64,000 bases of DNA from Apostichopus japonicus (Eukaryota; Echinodermata; Holothuroidea; Aspidochirotida; Stichopodidae). The stretch is taken from NCBI RefSeq assembly GCF_037975245.1, contig NC_092563.1, forward strand, positions 28,297,960 through 28,361,959. The letters are read 5' to 3'. Below, piece by piece: positions 34,085-46,100 of this stretch. Position numbers and translations under genes: made by a program. How positions within the stretch are numbered: the stretch's first letter is position 1; each line of letters begins with the position of its first letter. Under the pieces are notes generated by a model that ran no database searches, was not told the origin of the DNA, and saw only the letters and a program-made list of their open reading frames with translations.

Positions 34085-34280
34085 TTATGTATTCCTGTAT
34101 TTATTCCTGTATGTATTCCTGGATTTATTCCTATGTGTTCCTTTATGAATATCTGTGCGTATCCCTGTACTTATTCCTGTATTTATATCTGCACTAATTC
34201 CTGTATGTATCCTTGTGCTAATTCCTGTATGTATACCATTACGTTATGTATACCATACTGTAAGTATTCCTGTATGTATA
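34085..34280 (+). repeat. Short-period repeat of TATTCCTGTATGTATTCCTG type
   Basis: Imperfect 12- to 18-base units rich in ATTCCTGTAT. It ends before a C run at 34353-34367. Confidence 0.75.
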
Positions 34281-34479
34281 GGATGGGGTGGTCCAGATGT
34301 TCCCCTCTCATTCAAATTGGTTCATTTAATGTGTTCATCACCTCTGCACCTCCCCCCCCCCCCCCCCTCCCATCATCTCAGGAGCAAACTTCTTGAGACT
34401 ATATGAAATAATTTTCACACATAATTGAAGCTTCCAATTTAATAATGAATCTCCTTAGGCATTGTTATTGGTACGCCTG

Positions 34480-35325
34480 TTACCCTATGACTCTTGTGGA
34501 CATAAACATTTTATCCTGTGGTGCTGGAGCACTGTGCTATCCATATGTATTTTTTCCCTTTGCCACTCATACATTTTCCTCTATGCCATTGAGTGTATAA
34601 TTTCCTCTGTATGCATGTTACCCTATGACTCTTGAGGACATATACATTTTATCCTGTGGTGCTGGAGCACTGTGCTATCCATATGTATTTTTTCCCTTTA
34701 CCACTCATACATTTTCCTCTGTATGCCATTGAGTGTATAATGTCCTCTGTATGCTTATTACCCTATGACTCTTGTGGACATATACATTTTATCCTGTGGT
34801 GCTGGGGCACTGTGTTATCTGTATGTATTTTTCCCTATGCCACTCATACATTTTCCTATTTTTTATGCCATTGAGTGTATGTCCTCTGTATGCTTGTAAC
34901 CCTATGACTCTTGTGGACATATGCATTTTATCCTGTGGTGCTGGGGCACTATGTTATCTGTATGTATTTTCCCTTTGCCACTCATACATTTTCCTATTAT
35001 TTATGCCATTGAATGTATAATTTCCTCTGTATGCATGTTACCCTATGACTCTTTTGCACATATACATTTTATCCTGTGGTGCTGGGGCACTGTGTTATCC
35101 ATATGTATTTTTCCTTATGCTACTCAAACATTTTTCTCTGTAAGCCATTGAGTGTATAATGTCCTCTGTATGCATGTTACCAAATGGCTCATGTGGACAT
35201 ATACATTTTATCCTGTGGTGCTGGGGCACTTTTATCCATGTATTTTTCCCTGCCACTCATATATTTTCCTCTGTATGCCATTGAGTGTATAATGTCCTCT
35301 GTAGGCATGTTACCCTATATCACCA
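34480..35325 (+). repeat. About 140-bp tandem array (six units) between the converging genes
   Basis: Units start with ACCCTATGACTCTTGTGGAC near 34482, 34621, 34761, 34900 and 35040, with a diverged sixth unit near 35180. Each contains TTTTATCCTGTGGTGCTGG and TGCCATTGAGTGTAT. Cys/Tyr-rich open frames across it arise from the repeat. Confidence 0.9.
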
Positions 35326-36990
35326 GTGCATGTCCTCTGAATGCATCTTACCCTGATGTGCAATGTTATACCTATGTGCTCTTTATCTTTGGTGTCAGAT
35401 ATTAGCTATGTATTTTACAATCAGCAGTATTACCAAATATTTCCTCAGCCAAAGTTTCCAGGGACAATCCTTTACCTTACACCATACCTTGAATGTGTTC
35501 AATGATATTTCCCATTTACTGGACTGTAGTATGTGTGCAATATATTTGTCAGTTTGTTTGTGGGCAGATTTAAGTGAAAATCTTTCATCTTCTGATTAAC
35601 TAACTTTCTAACTGACTAACTAACTTTCTGACTAACTAACTTTCACCCCACCTATTTAATGTATTTGTTTACTGCCAATTTTGAGGGCTCTTTGCCTTGT
35701 TGAGATGCTGAATGGTGTCACATTTAAACACTGAATCAACATTTGTCATCAGTGTATGAAAAAGAATAAGGTATCACAACTTTATGGATCATTTGTTGTT
35801 AATGATTCTTTTGTTTTAAACCCTTAATATTTGTCGACTACGTTTTTCCTATTTACAACTGAGTTTTGTTGACTGCTGTTGGATGCATCAGAGCTATTGC
35901 CCATGGTCAACCCTGGGTCAAAGGTCATGTGCTTTCTGACATCAGAGAGCAGTGTCTCCCAAATTTCCCTTAAAATAAATCAGGAGACTAATTAAATTAT
36001 CAATCCCAAACTATATGAATTTGTTAGCAAATCGTGTAATATCAATGTCAACATTTTTTGTCTCTTTTTTTTCTGCTCCAAATTCATGTCTGTTTTTCAT
36101 AAATTTAACTTAAAACACATATTTTCTTGAATTTGTTATTGTGTGTAACCCACATACAAAACATTTAGTTTTTTCAATTCTGTGGAAATTGTTTTTTTTT
36201 GCCATCATGTTTGCTGTGTGCTATGTTTTGAACCTTGACTGAAAATGATTTTTCTATTAATTGAGAAAAATGATGACATTGAGAGCAAATGATTTTCTTG
36301 TTCTTTGGATTTTAACTTATAAAATATGCAACAAAACAGACTCATTAGAAGAACGAACAAAAAAAAAAATAGAAATTAAACAATGAAAATGTCACTTTGT
36401 AGTTTCTTCTCTTTCTTTGCTTCATCGTCTTCAAGGGCGACTATGAACAATGTCTGACATATATTATATTCTTGATAACAATTTACATCACATTACAAAC
36501 ATACATATGTCCAGCCAGTTCCAACCTACCAGTGCCCTCCAACATGCAAGAAAATGGAGACATTCATTTCAATTGATACAAAATCAGCAATTGGAACATT
36601 TTGGGCTTACCCTCATTGACATAAATGTAACTACCCTTCTCCAGGCTGCTGCAATAACTTGTCTCCCCTTCTTCAGATGGGATACGGTACCCCTATATAC
36701 AACATACAAGTCACTGCATTGACCTGACGCAGGAAAACTGCTGGTTATGACACAATGTTATAAATGGAGCAAAAACTGGTTCTGACCTCTGTCTACAGTC
36801 GAGAAGTGAACGCATGAATGGACTTTATGTTGAAATTTCATTCCGTGCAACTATGCCGACTAAACCAAACTTCAAATAATCCTAATTTATTTGGGAACTA
36901 GAATGAGATGGACCTGTGGCCTGCTTTGACCCAAGCTGCCTCTAATTCCATTAATTTTGTTTGGTTCCCCAGATCTCTGCCTGTTATACT
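35326..36990. other. Intergenic, nothing recognised
   Basis: AT-rich with an ACTAACTTTCTGACT short repeat near 35598-35643. Open frames such as 36450-36722 have no family match or splice context that I can support. Confidence 0.4.
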
Positions 36991-37031
36991 GGTATTCTCT
37001 GTGTCAAGAGTTCTTTCTGTCTCTGGCGTCC

Positions 37032-37037
37032 TTTATT
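37032..37037 (-). terminator. Candidate poly(A) signal of CDK10
   Basis: AATAAA on the minus strand (TTTATT on plus), 55 bases past the stop codon of the proposed last exon. Its position supports that exon as the true 3' end. Confidence 0.6.
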
Positions 37038-37091
37038 CCAGGCAATCCAGAGACTCCCAGAGCTACGGATCTTTAGGCCAATGTCTTCCCA

Positions 37092-37161
37092 TTACCTCTT
37101 TTCTTTCTTTGTATCTGTTCCAAAACTCTGGCCAAAGTCTTCTCTCTGATATAAAGATGAT
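37092..37161 (-). CDS. CDK10: CDK10 proposed terminal exon
   Basis: A long T-rich tract and TTATGCAG acceptor precede 37161. The exon completes an Arg codon (1 base) and encodes 22 residues ([20 protein letters not shown], then KR) before TAA at 37094-37092. A poly(A) signal follows 55 bases later. If the intron were retained, translation would stop at the TAA inside the exon 10 donor (37773-37771), giving a protein ending QDR. Confidence 0.65.
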
Positions 37162-40100
37162 CTGCATAACCAAAGAAAAAAAAATCCAACAAATGAAAAT
37201 AAGGTTCATGACCTGGTGATATTTGAAGGACGGTAAAAGGGGAAGGGTAGGGATAGCGATGGGGTAGGGATACAGAGGGGAGGGTAGAGGGGGAGGGTAG
37301 AGGGGGAGGGTAGAAAGGGAGGCTAGAGAGGTAGGGGAGGGAAGAGGGGGAGGGTAGAGAGGGGGAGGGTAGAGAGGGGGAGGGTAGAGAGGGGGAGGGT
37401 AGAGAGGGGGAGGGTAGAGAGGGGGAGTGGTAGAGAGGGGAGGGTAGAGGGGACAGTAGAGGGGGAGTGTAGAGAGGGAGGGTAGAGAAGGGGAGAGTGG
37501 GAGGGTAGAGAGTGGGAGGGTAGAGAGGGGGACGGGTAGAGAGGGGGAGTGGTAGAGAGGGGAGGGTAGAGGGGGACAGTAGAGGGGGAGTGTAGAGAGG
37601 GAGGGTAGAGAGGGGGAGAGTGGGAGGGGTGGAGAGGGGTTGATCAGTATAACCAAATAACCCCACCAAAACAAACTAAGGATCACTTCATTACTGATAT
37701 AATTCATATAAATCCCTACAACACATTGTGCATTCTATGTGGTCATTGCTAAATCTATGACTGTCTGGACTTACCTGTCTTGATCTCGGGGTCGTTCTCT
37801 CTCATCCTGCTTCCCAGGAGCAGCTGTTCTCTTCCTCTTGTTCCGGTGTTGCGGGAATGACGGCATTAACTCTGGCTCGCACGCTTCAAGTAAGAAAAGG
37901 AAACAGAAATTATTTTGTTTTCTGACAGAATTTAACAACTCAAATAGTGTTAGACACTAAAGTGTCTCAAAGCATGTTTTAAGAAATCATTTGTATATGG
38001 ATGTTCATGAAAAGAGTAACATGTAAAATGTTCACTGTATTCAGAACTGCTCAAAATTCTTAATTTACCTGATTCCAGAAAACTAAATAATACGTCTCCC
38101 AAAAAGCATGTTATGTTCATTTGCTTTCCAAATGGCATTTCTTACATAATATCAAAGTAAAACATTGCATACAGTATAATAATCATTGGTATCATTCAAG
38201 CAGCTGTAGACTCTGTAAACATACATGCTATAAGCTTTGACCTATCTGACCGTTGTAGCATTTTCTAGCATATTCAAGATATGTGAAGGCTGTTCAGTAC
38301 ATTATTGCATGACAAACCTTTCAATCGTAGAAATGGTAATTTTTCCAAACGTTTTTTTATCTTCCAAAAGTTTGTATAAACACTGTACACTCTTTTCAAT
38401 GCACATTATCATCAAGATGGCTAGAAATTTACCAGTTGTCTTTACTAGTTCAATGCACTGACATTGTTATTGTGAGTTAATGGACGTCTAATATTAAGTT
38501 TATCAAATTCAGTAATCAAGTTTAATGGAAGGTAAACATCATCAGCTGACGATCGTTAAATGACAGGGTACCATTAAGTATTTAAGAACGTCATGCAGGA
38601 TTTGATAAAACTGTCTGTGATTTTTCTACCAGATTTCCACAATTGTATAATGTAGAGTGCATTTAAAACTACTTTTAGTAAGAAGGATTTCATTTGCAGC
38701 TAGCCCTCTTTTTGTAGGTTTTTGTATTGATAATGTTATGTACTATTAAAACTCAAGATAAGAAAATAATAAATTGATAGGCAATGATTGAGTTGTATTG
38801 TAATACTAAAGAACTCACAAAATTATCATGTCTATTTGAAATGAGTCAATAAAAGAGATGGAAAAAAAAAATATAAAAAAATAATGTAGAGTGCAACGAG
38901 CCATTTCAACATTACAAAACAACAAACTGTCGACGTTCCAACAGGGATTTAGTAATACTCAGACTCACGTAATGGTTGTTCATTGAAGTAAACACTCTCG
39001 AGGCATTCTTCAGCAGTAGCTCTGGGAGACAGTAAGGTGAAAAAAAAAGATATTTAGAAATGAATATTCATGAGTGGGCAGTTACATTCTTCCTGCCGAT
39101 AAACACGTTGGCGATGAACACAAAACATTGATACCACATTGGACAGACCATTTGGTCTATCTATAAAAATGGCCATTTTATTGGAAAATTTTGTAATTTT
39201 TGGTTGCATATATTAATATGGACAGTGCATAGGTGATAAGAGATGCCAATAATGCATTATTTTACAGGGCTTCAATTATAACTACGAGGAAATGAACCGA
39301 GCTAGGTAACAAGAGAATCGCTTGTAACAATTGTAGTCATAAAAGGTCTTTGGTCATGGCTATTCTCCAGATGATTGCCTGTTTTTTTTTGTAATGTTCC
39401 AGCAAATATGACTTCTTCAAAGACCAAAATTTCCCACTTAATATGCAAAGTTAAATTAGGATATTTAAATAATGAGTTTAACCACATTTTTTACCTCTTT
39501 TTTGGGTCGTACATGAAAAGGTAATTAAGGAGCTTTTGTCCTGAGGGCAGTAACCATGGAAACTGTGCCTTGAGGTTGTTGTAAGGTTGTACTTTAAGGG
39601 TGTAATTCTTCAGTATTGGGAGATCGGAAAAACCCTGATGCAAAAATAGCAAAAAGAGAAAAGTCAAATACAATGTTGAACATTTTCTGTATCAAAATAA
39701 ATAATCAGTTATTCAATTTGTTGTGAACGGGCTAATTACTTAATGCAGAAACAACAACATTGGAAGAATAATACAAAACACAAACAATGTACAATGTTCC
39801 ACACACATTGGCTTATTTTGGACTTGAATAAAGTCTCTGTTGTTAATTTATCTGTCCAGCAGATGATAATACCTCCAAAAATGAGGAAACTTTCCACTAA
39901 GAATGGATTGGCTTTGAGGCTTCAGCTCCTCTATAATGTCTTCCATTTAAACCTGTTAGAGTTTTCCATCACACCAGAAAGTAGAAACAGATTTAAGTAA
40001 GAGAGAAATAGAATATCATATTTTGCAATTTGCTGTACAGCTTATTTCATTACATACCGGCCAGATGCTATCATTGGGTGTACCCAAGAGGTCAACAATT

Positions 40101-43100
40101 AACGTAATTTGATGTAATTCCGACGTCCCAGGCAGGAGTGGTTTGTGTGCTAAGAGTTCCCCTACAATGCAACCGGCAGCCCTGAAGAAAAATAGGAATC
40201 ACCATTTATAATTAATGCAAAGAATACTAACTTTAAGACTAAAAGTAATTCGTTTTTGATAGAAGCAATTGATCCTTTCAGTATTAGATGGAGGCATGGG
40301 GGGGGGGGGGGCAGGAATGGAAAGTTTTTACCTACATGTGAAGTAGGAGTCGATTACCTACAGCCCTGTGAGGTGCAACTCAGTATATATATCAGATTTA
40401 CACACTGTTAGTTCTTGCAACAGTAATGACCACAGGAACAGTGTGGTAAGCTTGTACTAGGAAACTGATTTCCACACTAAAAGTACAGAATTGTCAAAAG
40501 CTCATCGTTTATGAATAATACAAACTTTTCTCGTAGATTCTGTGTCACAAAAACTCCAAAACAAATTTTCTTGCTCCTTTACAAAACAATGGGTAACATT
40601 TGCATAACTTAATGCTAGAAAAAAAAACTGTTTGCCTTAAAAGTGCCAAACACAAGTTCACCCTCAAGTGCCAACCAGTAAGTCTCCAAGGCAACAGGAC
40701 TAGAGTTGATTTACTTGTCCCAAGCAGCAGTGAACCAAACTTCAAAACAGAGTCTCACGATGTTGCGTAGCCTAACATGCTGTTGCTTAATGGTAAACTT
40801 ACCACATGTCTATAGCAGTTGTGTGCTCAGATGACTCAAACAATAACTCAGGAGCTCTGTACCAAAGGGTCACGACCTTTGGGGTCATTGAGTAGGACGG
40901 AAGACCAAAGTTTCTTGCCAATCCAAAGTCAGCTGATAAGAAAAATAAATACAAAGTGGACACTCACAGCAGAAAGAAGAAAGAAACATGTTAACATGTT
41001 GACATTCGTCTCGCAAGAACAAACGGATTAAAAGTGGACATTCGTCTCGAAGAGATGAGAACAGACACTTTAACAGTGAAAATTCAACAAAGAACAGACA
41101 CATTACAGATGGACAGTCATTTGGCAAAGAACAGACACGTTAAAGTCACCTGGTAAATAACAGACATATTGAAGGTGAACATTAACTGAGAAATCCTTGC
41201 TTGCCATCAACAAACTCCACATCCATTTCTCTTATACTAAATATGTCTAATACAATGTTTACAAAGTCAGAAATGATAGCCTATGCACTTTAAGATTTCT
41301 ACATCATAGGCCCTATTCACAAATGATAGCCATGCACTTTAAGATTTCTACATCATAGGCCCTATTCACAAATGATAGCCATGCACTTTAAGATTTCTAC
41401 ATCATAGGCCCTAAGTCACAAATGATAGCCTATGCACTTTAAGATTTCTACATCATAGGCCCTATTCACAAATGATAGCCATGCACTTTAAGATTTCTAC
41501 ATCATAGGCCCTATTCACAAATGATAGCCATGCACTTTAAGATTTCTACATCATAGGCCCTACTTAACCTTTTCAAAAGACCTCCCACTCCCTCTGTCAC
41601 ATTCCCATCAAACACCTTCTCAACAATAACACTGACTTCTTTCCTTATGAAAGCTCTGACAATAGCTCATTGTGTTTTTGTCTCTTGAAGAGAAAATGAC
41701 CGTCAATGAAAGTTGATTGCCAAATACCATGTAGATATATTAGGTGCATAATTTACATTGCCTCTCTTCACCCAAGTGTATTAATGAGGACACCGAGAGG
41801 TAACTTTTAAATATAGTTGCTTGTTCTGGTTTGTGGCTGCACCCAATGGGAAGTCCCCCGGGGGGTGGGGCTCTCTTGTGCACAAGAGAGCCCCAGGAGC
41901 TACCGTTAAATTGTGGACATTTGAGCCTCCGGGTGCGACAAATTACCACTGATGAGAGGTTAACTGTTGTAAAGCTATGTGAGTAGGCCTGCCTTGATTA
42001 CAAAGACCTAAACCCTGCTGATCTGGTGCATACATATGATTGCAACCCTGGGAGAATTCATTTACATTGACTTAATACTAAATATCATATAATTACCACA
42101 ATTTTTGTATTATTGAATAAACAGACTTTGCCAACAAATGAAGCAGAGTGGGTTGTTATCTTGTTCTTAAAAGCCATTGAGTCAATTGTACCAGCATAAT
42201 GCTGATACTCTCGATAACGCGCAGAGATCTAAATTACCAATTTTGAGACAACCTTTGTCAGTTAGCAGCAGATTGGAGACTTTGAGATCTCGATGAATGA
42301 CAAAGTTGTCGTGGAGGTACCTCAATCCATTTAACATCTGAAGGGTCAAACATTTGACCTGAGCTTCAGAGAATGGAGCTGGCATGTTGTCGAGGAGGCT
42401 TGCCAGATCTTGCTCACAGTATTTCATCACCAAGAAAATGCTTGAAAAGAAAAATAAATTATCAACATTTGATTTGATTTAAGTATACTGCATGCAAATG
42501 AATTGGAAACTGGGACATCAAAACAGTCACAGATAGAAATGTACGTATCCTCGACAAAACAGGATTCTCAACGGTCATCTGATGGTGCGAGATGACCAAA
42601 TTTCCGTTTGGGAAAACCAAAATCATCTTTGAAGGTTGTTATGCGGAAGACTAGTTAACTACGTCAAATTCAGAATTTGCTTTGTAATTGAATACCCCCA
42701 AATAAGTCAATTTTTGAAATTAGTATCATCCTCCATCACTATAGAGATATATCAATATTACATATAGAAAACCAAAGATATTGGTACAGTAGATCTGACC
42801 TATGATCAACCCAAAGAGAGTTTTACTGGCCCAGAGGTAATGTTCTATTCACCAAACCTACACAAAGCACTCCTCCAGTGTACATATTGTTCATTCTTTA
42901 CTATTTTTGACACCTTTTTGGGACATTCAAATTTGCTGTTTCGAACAACCATAAAGAAAGACCTGTTAGTTGGAAGGAGGGGCGGAAAACATCCTTAAAA
43001 ATTCACTTTGCCCGACTTTCAACGGAATTTTCCTTTCACTCTAGTCTCCACTACTTAAGAACTGAGCAATTGGGAGAGCGTTGGTAAACTTATTTACACA

Positions 43101-46100
43101 GTACTAGATTGAGAATACTTTGATGTATATATATCACAGGTGGGCAAGGTGGGACCCTCCCACAATTTTATGTGGGGGGGGTGGGGGAGGGGGCTTTCAA
43201 AATCCTATTAATGCAGCATACAAAACCTTATGATACCACAGCACCATTTTCTTTTCGACCATCAATCTACTGAAACCTTGGATTTCATTTGAACGAAAGG
43301 AAACCATGAAATATGCACCTACTTTATGGGGATATTTTGTATATATTAAGCTGACTTGTGATAGGATATTCCAACATGACAGATAGACAATGTAAGAGTA
43401 GGATTTTGTTTTCTATATAGAGTAAAACCAATTTGTTCATGCTGACAATCAGAGATAGGCCTAATGTTAAACCAGATTTCTCTGAAGAGACACTGTAGGC
43501 CAGGGTTGTCCAACCTACCGCCCGCGGGCCGCAGGGTTGCTTCCTGCCCGCCAGAGATGCTTGTACGGTGCGAAATTTTAGTGAGCAGATTTATTGATAA
43601 CAATTTGAAGCTATATAATCAATCATTCGAACCTTCTGGGTCCAAAAAACTGCATACAGGTCAGTTTGTGTGACACTCTCAGCGGACGGGGGGGGGGGGG
43701 GGCGGCTGGACTTTATTCATCTGTTTTATCAGGAAGGAAAATAAATCTGTGCGCTCCGTGCGCAGTGCTCACATTTTGTTGCTTTGGGCTTCGGGCAAAA
43801 AATCGAGTATAGGGTTCATGCGGCCCCTCCTTCATCATAATCATTCCATGTGGTCCTCCTCTGCAAAAGGTTGGACAACCCTGCTGTAGGCATAGGCAGT
43901 TATTAATGCGGGAAAAAAAAACTTGCCTGCATATTTAATAAATAAATAAGTCTTGTGTAATCAAGATCTTGTAAATTAGTACCAATCCATATAAACAGAG
44001 AGTATACACCAGGGCAAATGTTTAATATGCTATTTCAGAGTTTTGAACTGCCCTATTTCTCCTGTGAAAAGCAGTGGGCACAAATAAAATGGATTTTCTC
44101 TATTGATAAATGGTGCATTGGGTAGCAGAATTCTCTCTAGCAGACCCTTGAACAAATCATATCGAAATTATGAGGGAAAACTGCACTTTGCTACCTATTA
44201 GTTCATCTCACTATGCTGTCGCTAGATATGTATTGTGCAATATTTTTTACTACAACTAATAAAACATATTAGTAGAATGTCACAGTTCAATAACTGAAGC
44301 CTAGTTCTTCGTCTAATCTCTCACTAACCAACTGAGAGACATCAGCTATCATTTCATCTGGTTATTTCCAGGTCTGTAATACCACTGCTTGAAATTTTGG
44401 ACCACTTATTTTATTCATTAGTTCTTAAATACTAAACCATAAATAAAACATATCATATATTCTACCTCAGGAAGAATGATTTTTTTGAACTTGTGCCTTG
44501 GAAAGGTAGTTTTTAAAAAAAAAAATCCTTATAGATATATATATATATATATTTTTATATTAATATTCAAGCTGCGTCCATTTTATTTTTCGCATTCATA
44601 TTTTAAGGGGTTTTGTCATTTTGTTACCTAAATTTACTTAAAAATCACTTTTTTTCTTTCTAGGAATTTCACTGTAAATCTATATTATTTTTAAAATTAT
44701 TCCTTCATATTTTTTTTTATATTAATATTTAAGGTGTGTCAAGTTTATTCTTCATATTCATATTTTAAGGGTTTTGTCATTTTGTTGTCATTGTAAAGCG
44801 CTCTTGAACATGCTTAAGCATTTAAAAGAGCGCAATATAAATTTGGTAAATAATATTAATAATAATAAAAGCACTGGTAACTCGTGTATTTTATACACTG
44901 TAATGGTACCGCGATGTTAATTCCTATCAAATGAAATTTACGTTTCCAGCTTTGAATATCGAATGTACAAACTTAATTGATCATTAAACATCAGATAGTA
45001 AAAATGAATGGGTCAATAAAAAGCTCTATAATATTACTTTTCAAAGTAGCATTCAGCTATCTCGTTACGAGGTATCATGTATTACGATACAGAATATGAT
45101 TTTCTCTTGAATTACAATTTAAAACTTGTGAACTTGTTTCTTTTCAAATATTTATGAGTGTTCTACATGACACAGTAGGATGTGAGTAGTACAGTTGATG
45201 TGAGGAGACAGGTAAGTGAGAAGCTAAATAACTGACAGATACAGTACTGTACTCAGTTCTCAGTATTAAATACTCTATTTCAGAAACCAAACGAATCCTT
45301 AACAAAATTTGATTGGTGAAACTTCCATCGTAAATAACCCCAGTGTATGTGTAATATTGTGTCTGATCAAAACCATTCTAATTTATTTTAAATGAAAAAT
45401 AAAAGCACCAAACCTGTCCAGGTGTTGTCCCACGACGACTTCTGTTAGCTCCACGACGTTCTCATGCCTCAAGTTTATCAAGAGGTTGATTTCCCTCAGA
45501 CCACTAATTGGTAAACCTTTGGGAGAAGATGAACAGAGGAGTAGATTAACAAGAAGACCTGGTTCAAAGAGAAAAAAACCTCAGCGCAGACCAGTCTTAT
45601 GCAGGGGGCCAAAGCACAAACGGGGGAGATGGAGCAATCCATCAGTGCCCCTTCACTATTAAAATTGGAGTTATACAAATCTCTATTTCATAAATAACTA
45701 GCTCAATGGTTGTATGTATGCACCAATTAAGCTGAGAATAAGGCAACATAAAAATGGCTAGATATGCTACAATGGACAACAGAGGTACCTCATAAAAACT
45801 TTAAATAAAACACACTTTTCAGTACCTACAACGTAAAGTGCTACTAAACAAGCGATGTTTGTTCGGCTTAGCTTTCTAATCCCTTTGAGATGATTATATT
45901 TAGACCTTATATTATAGAAATAATTGTCAATGACTGGAATCTGTTCAAGAGAAATTTATGTAATTTATTTCATATACAAGTCACTGCTTGTGGCATTTTG
46001 TCTTTAAGCTTTCAATAATCTATCAAATCCACATTAAACCATCCATAATGCTGCTAACATTTATTTTAGCTGACGTTAATAGAGGCACTGTATAATATAC

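Noticed and set aside
34046-35405. Cys- and Tyr-rich small proteins
   Set aside because: Products of the 140-bp and short-period tandem repeats, with frame changes between units.
37063-37707. Two Pro/Ser/Leu-rich minus-strand frames of about 200 codons
   Set aside because: They come from the polypurine repeat; only the small segment at 37161-37092 is used as a proposed CDK10 exon, in a third frame.
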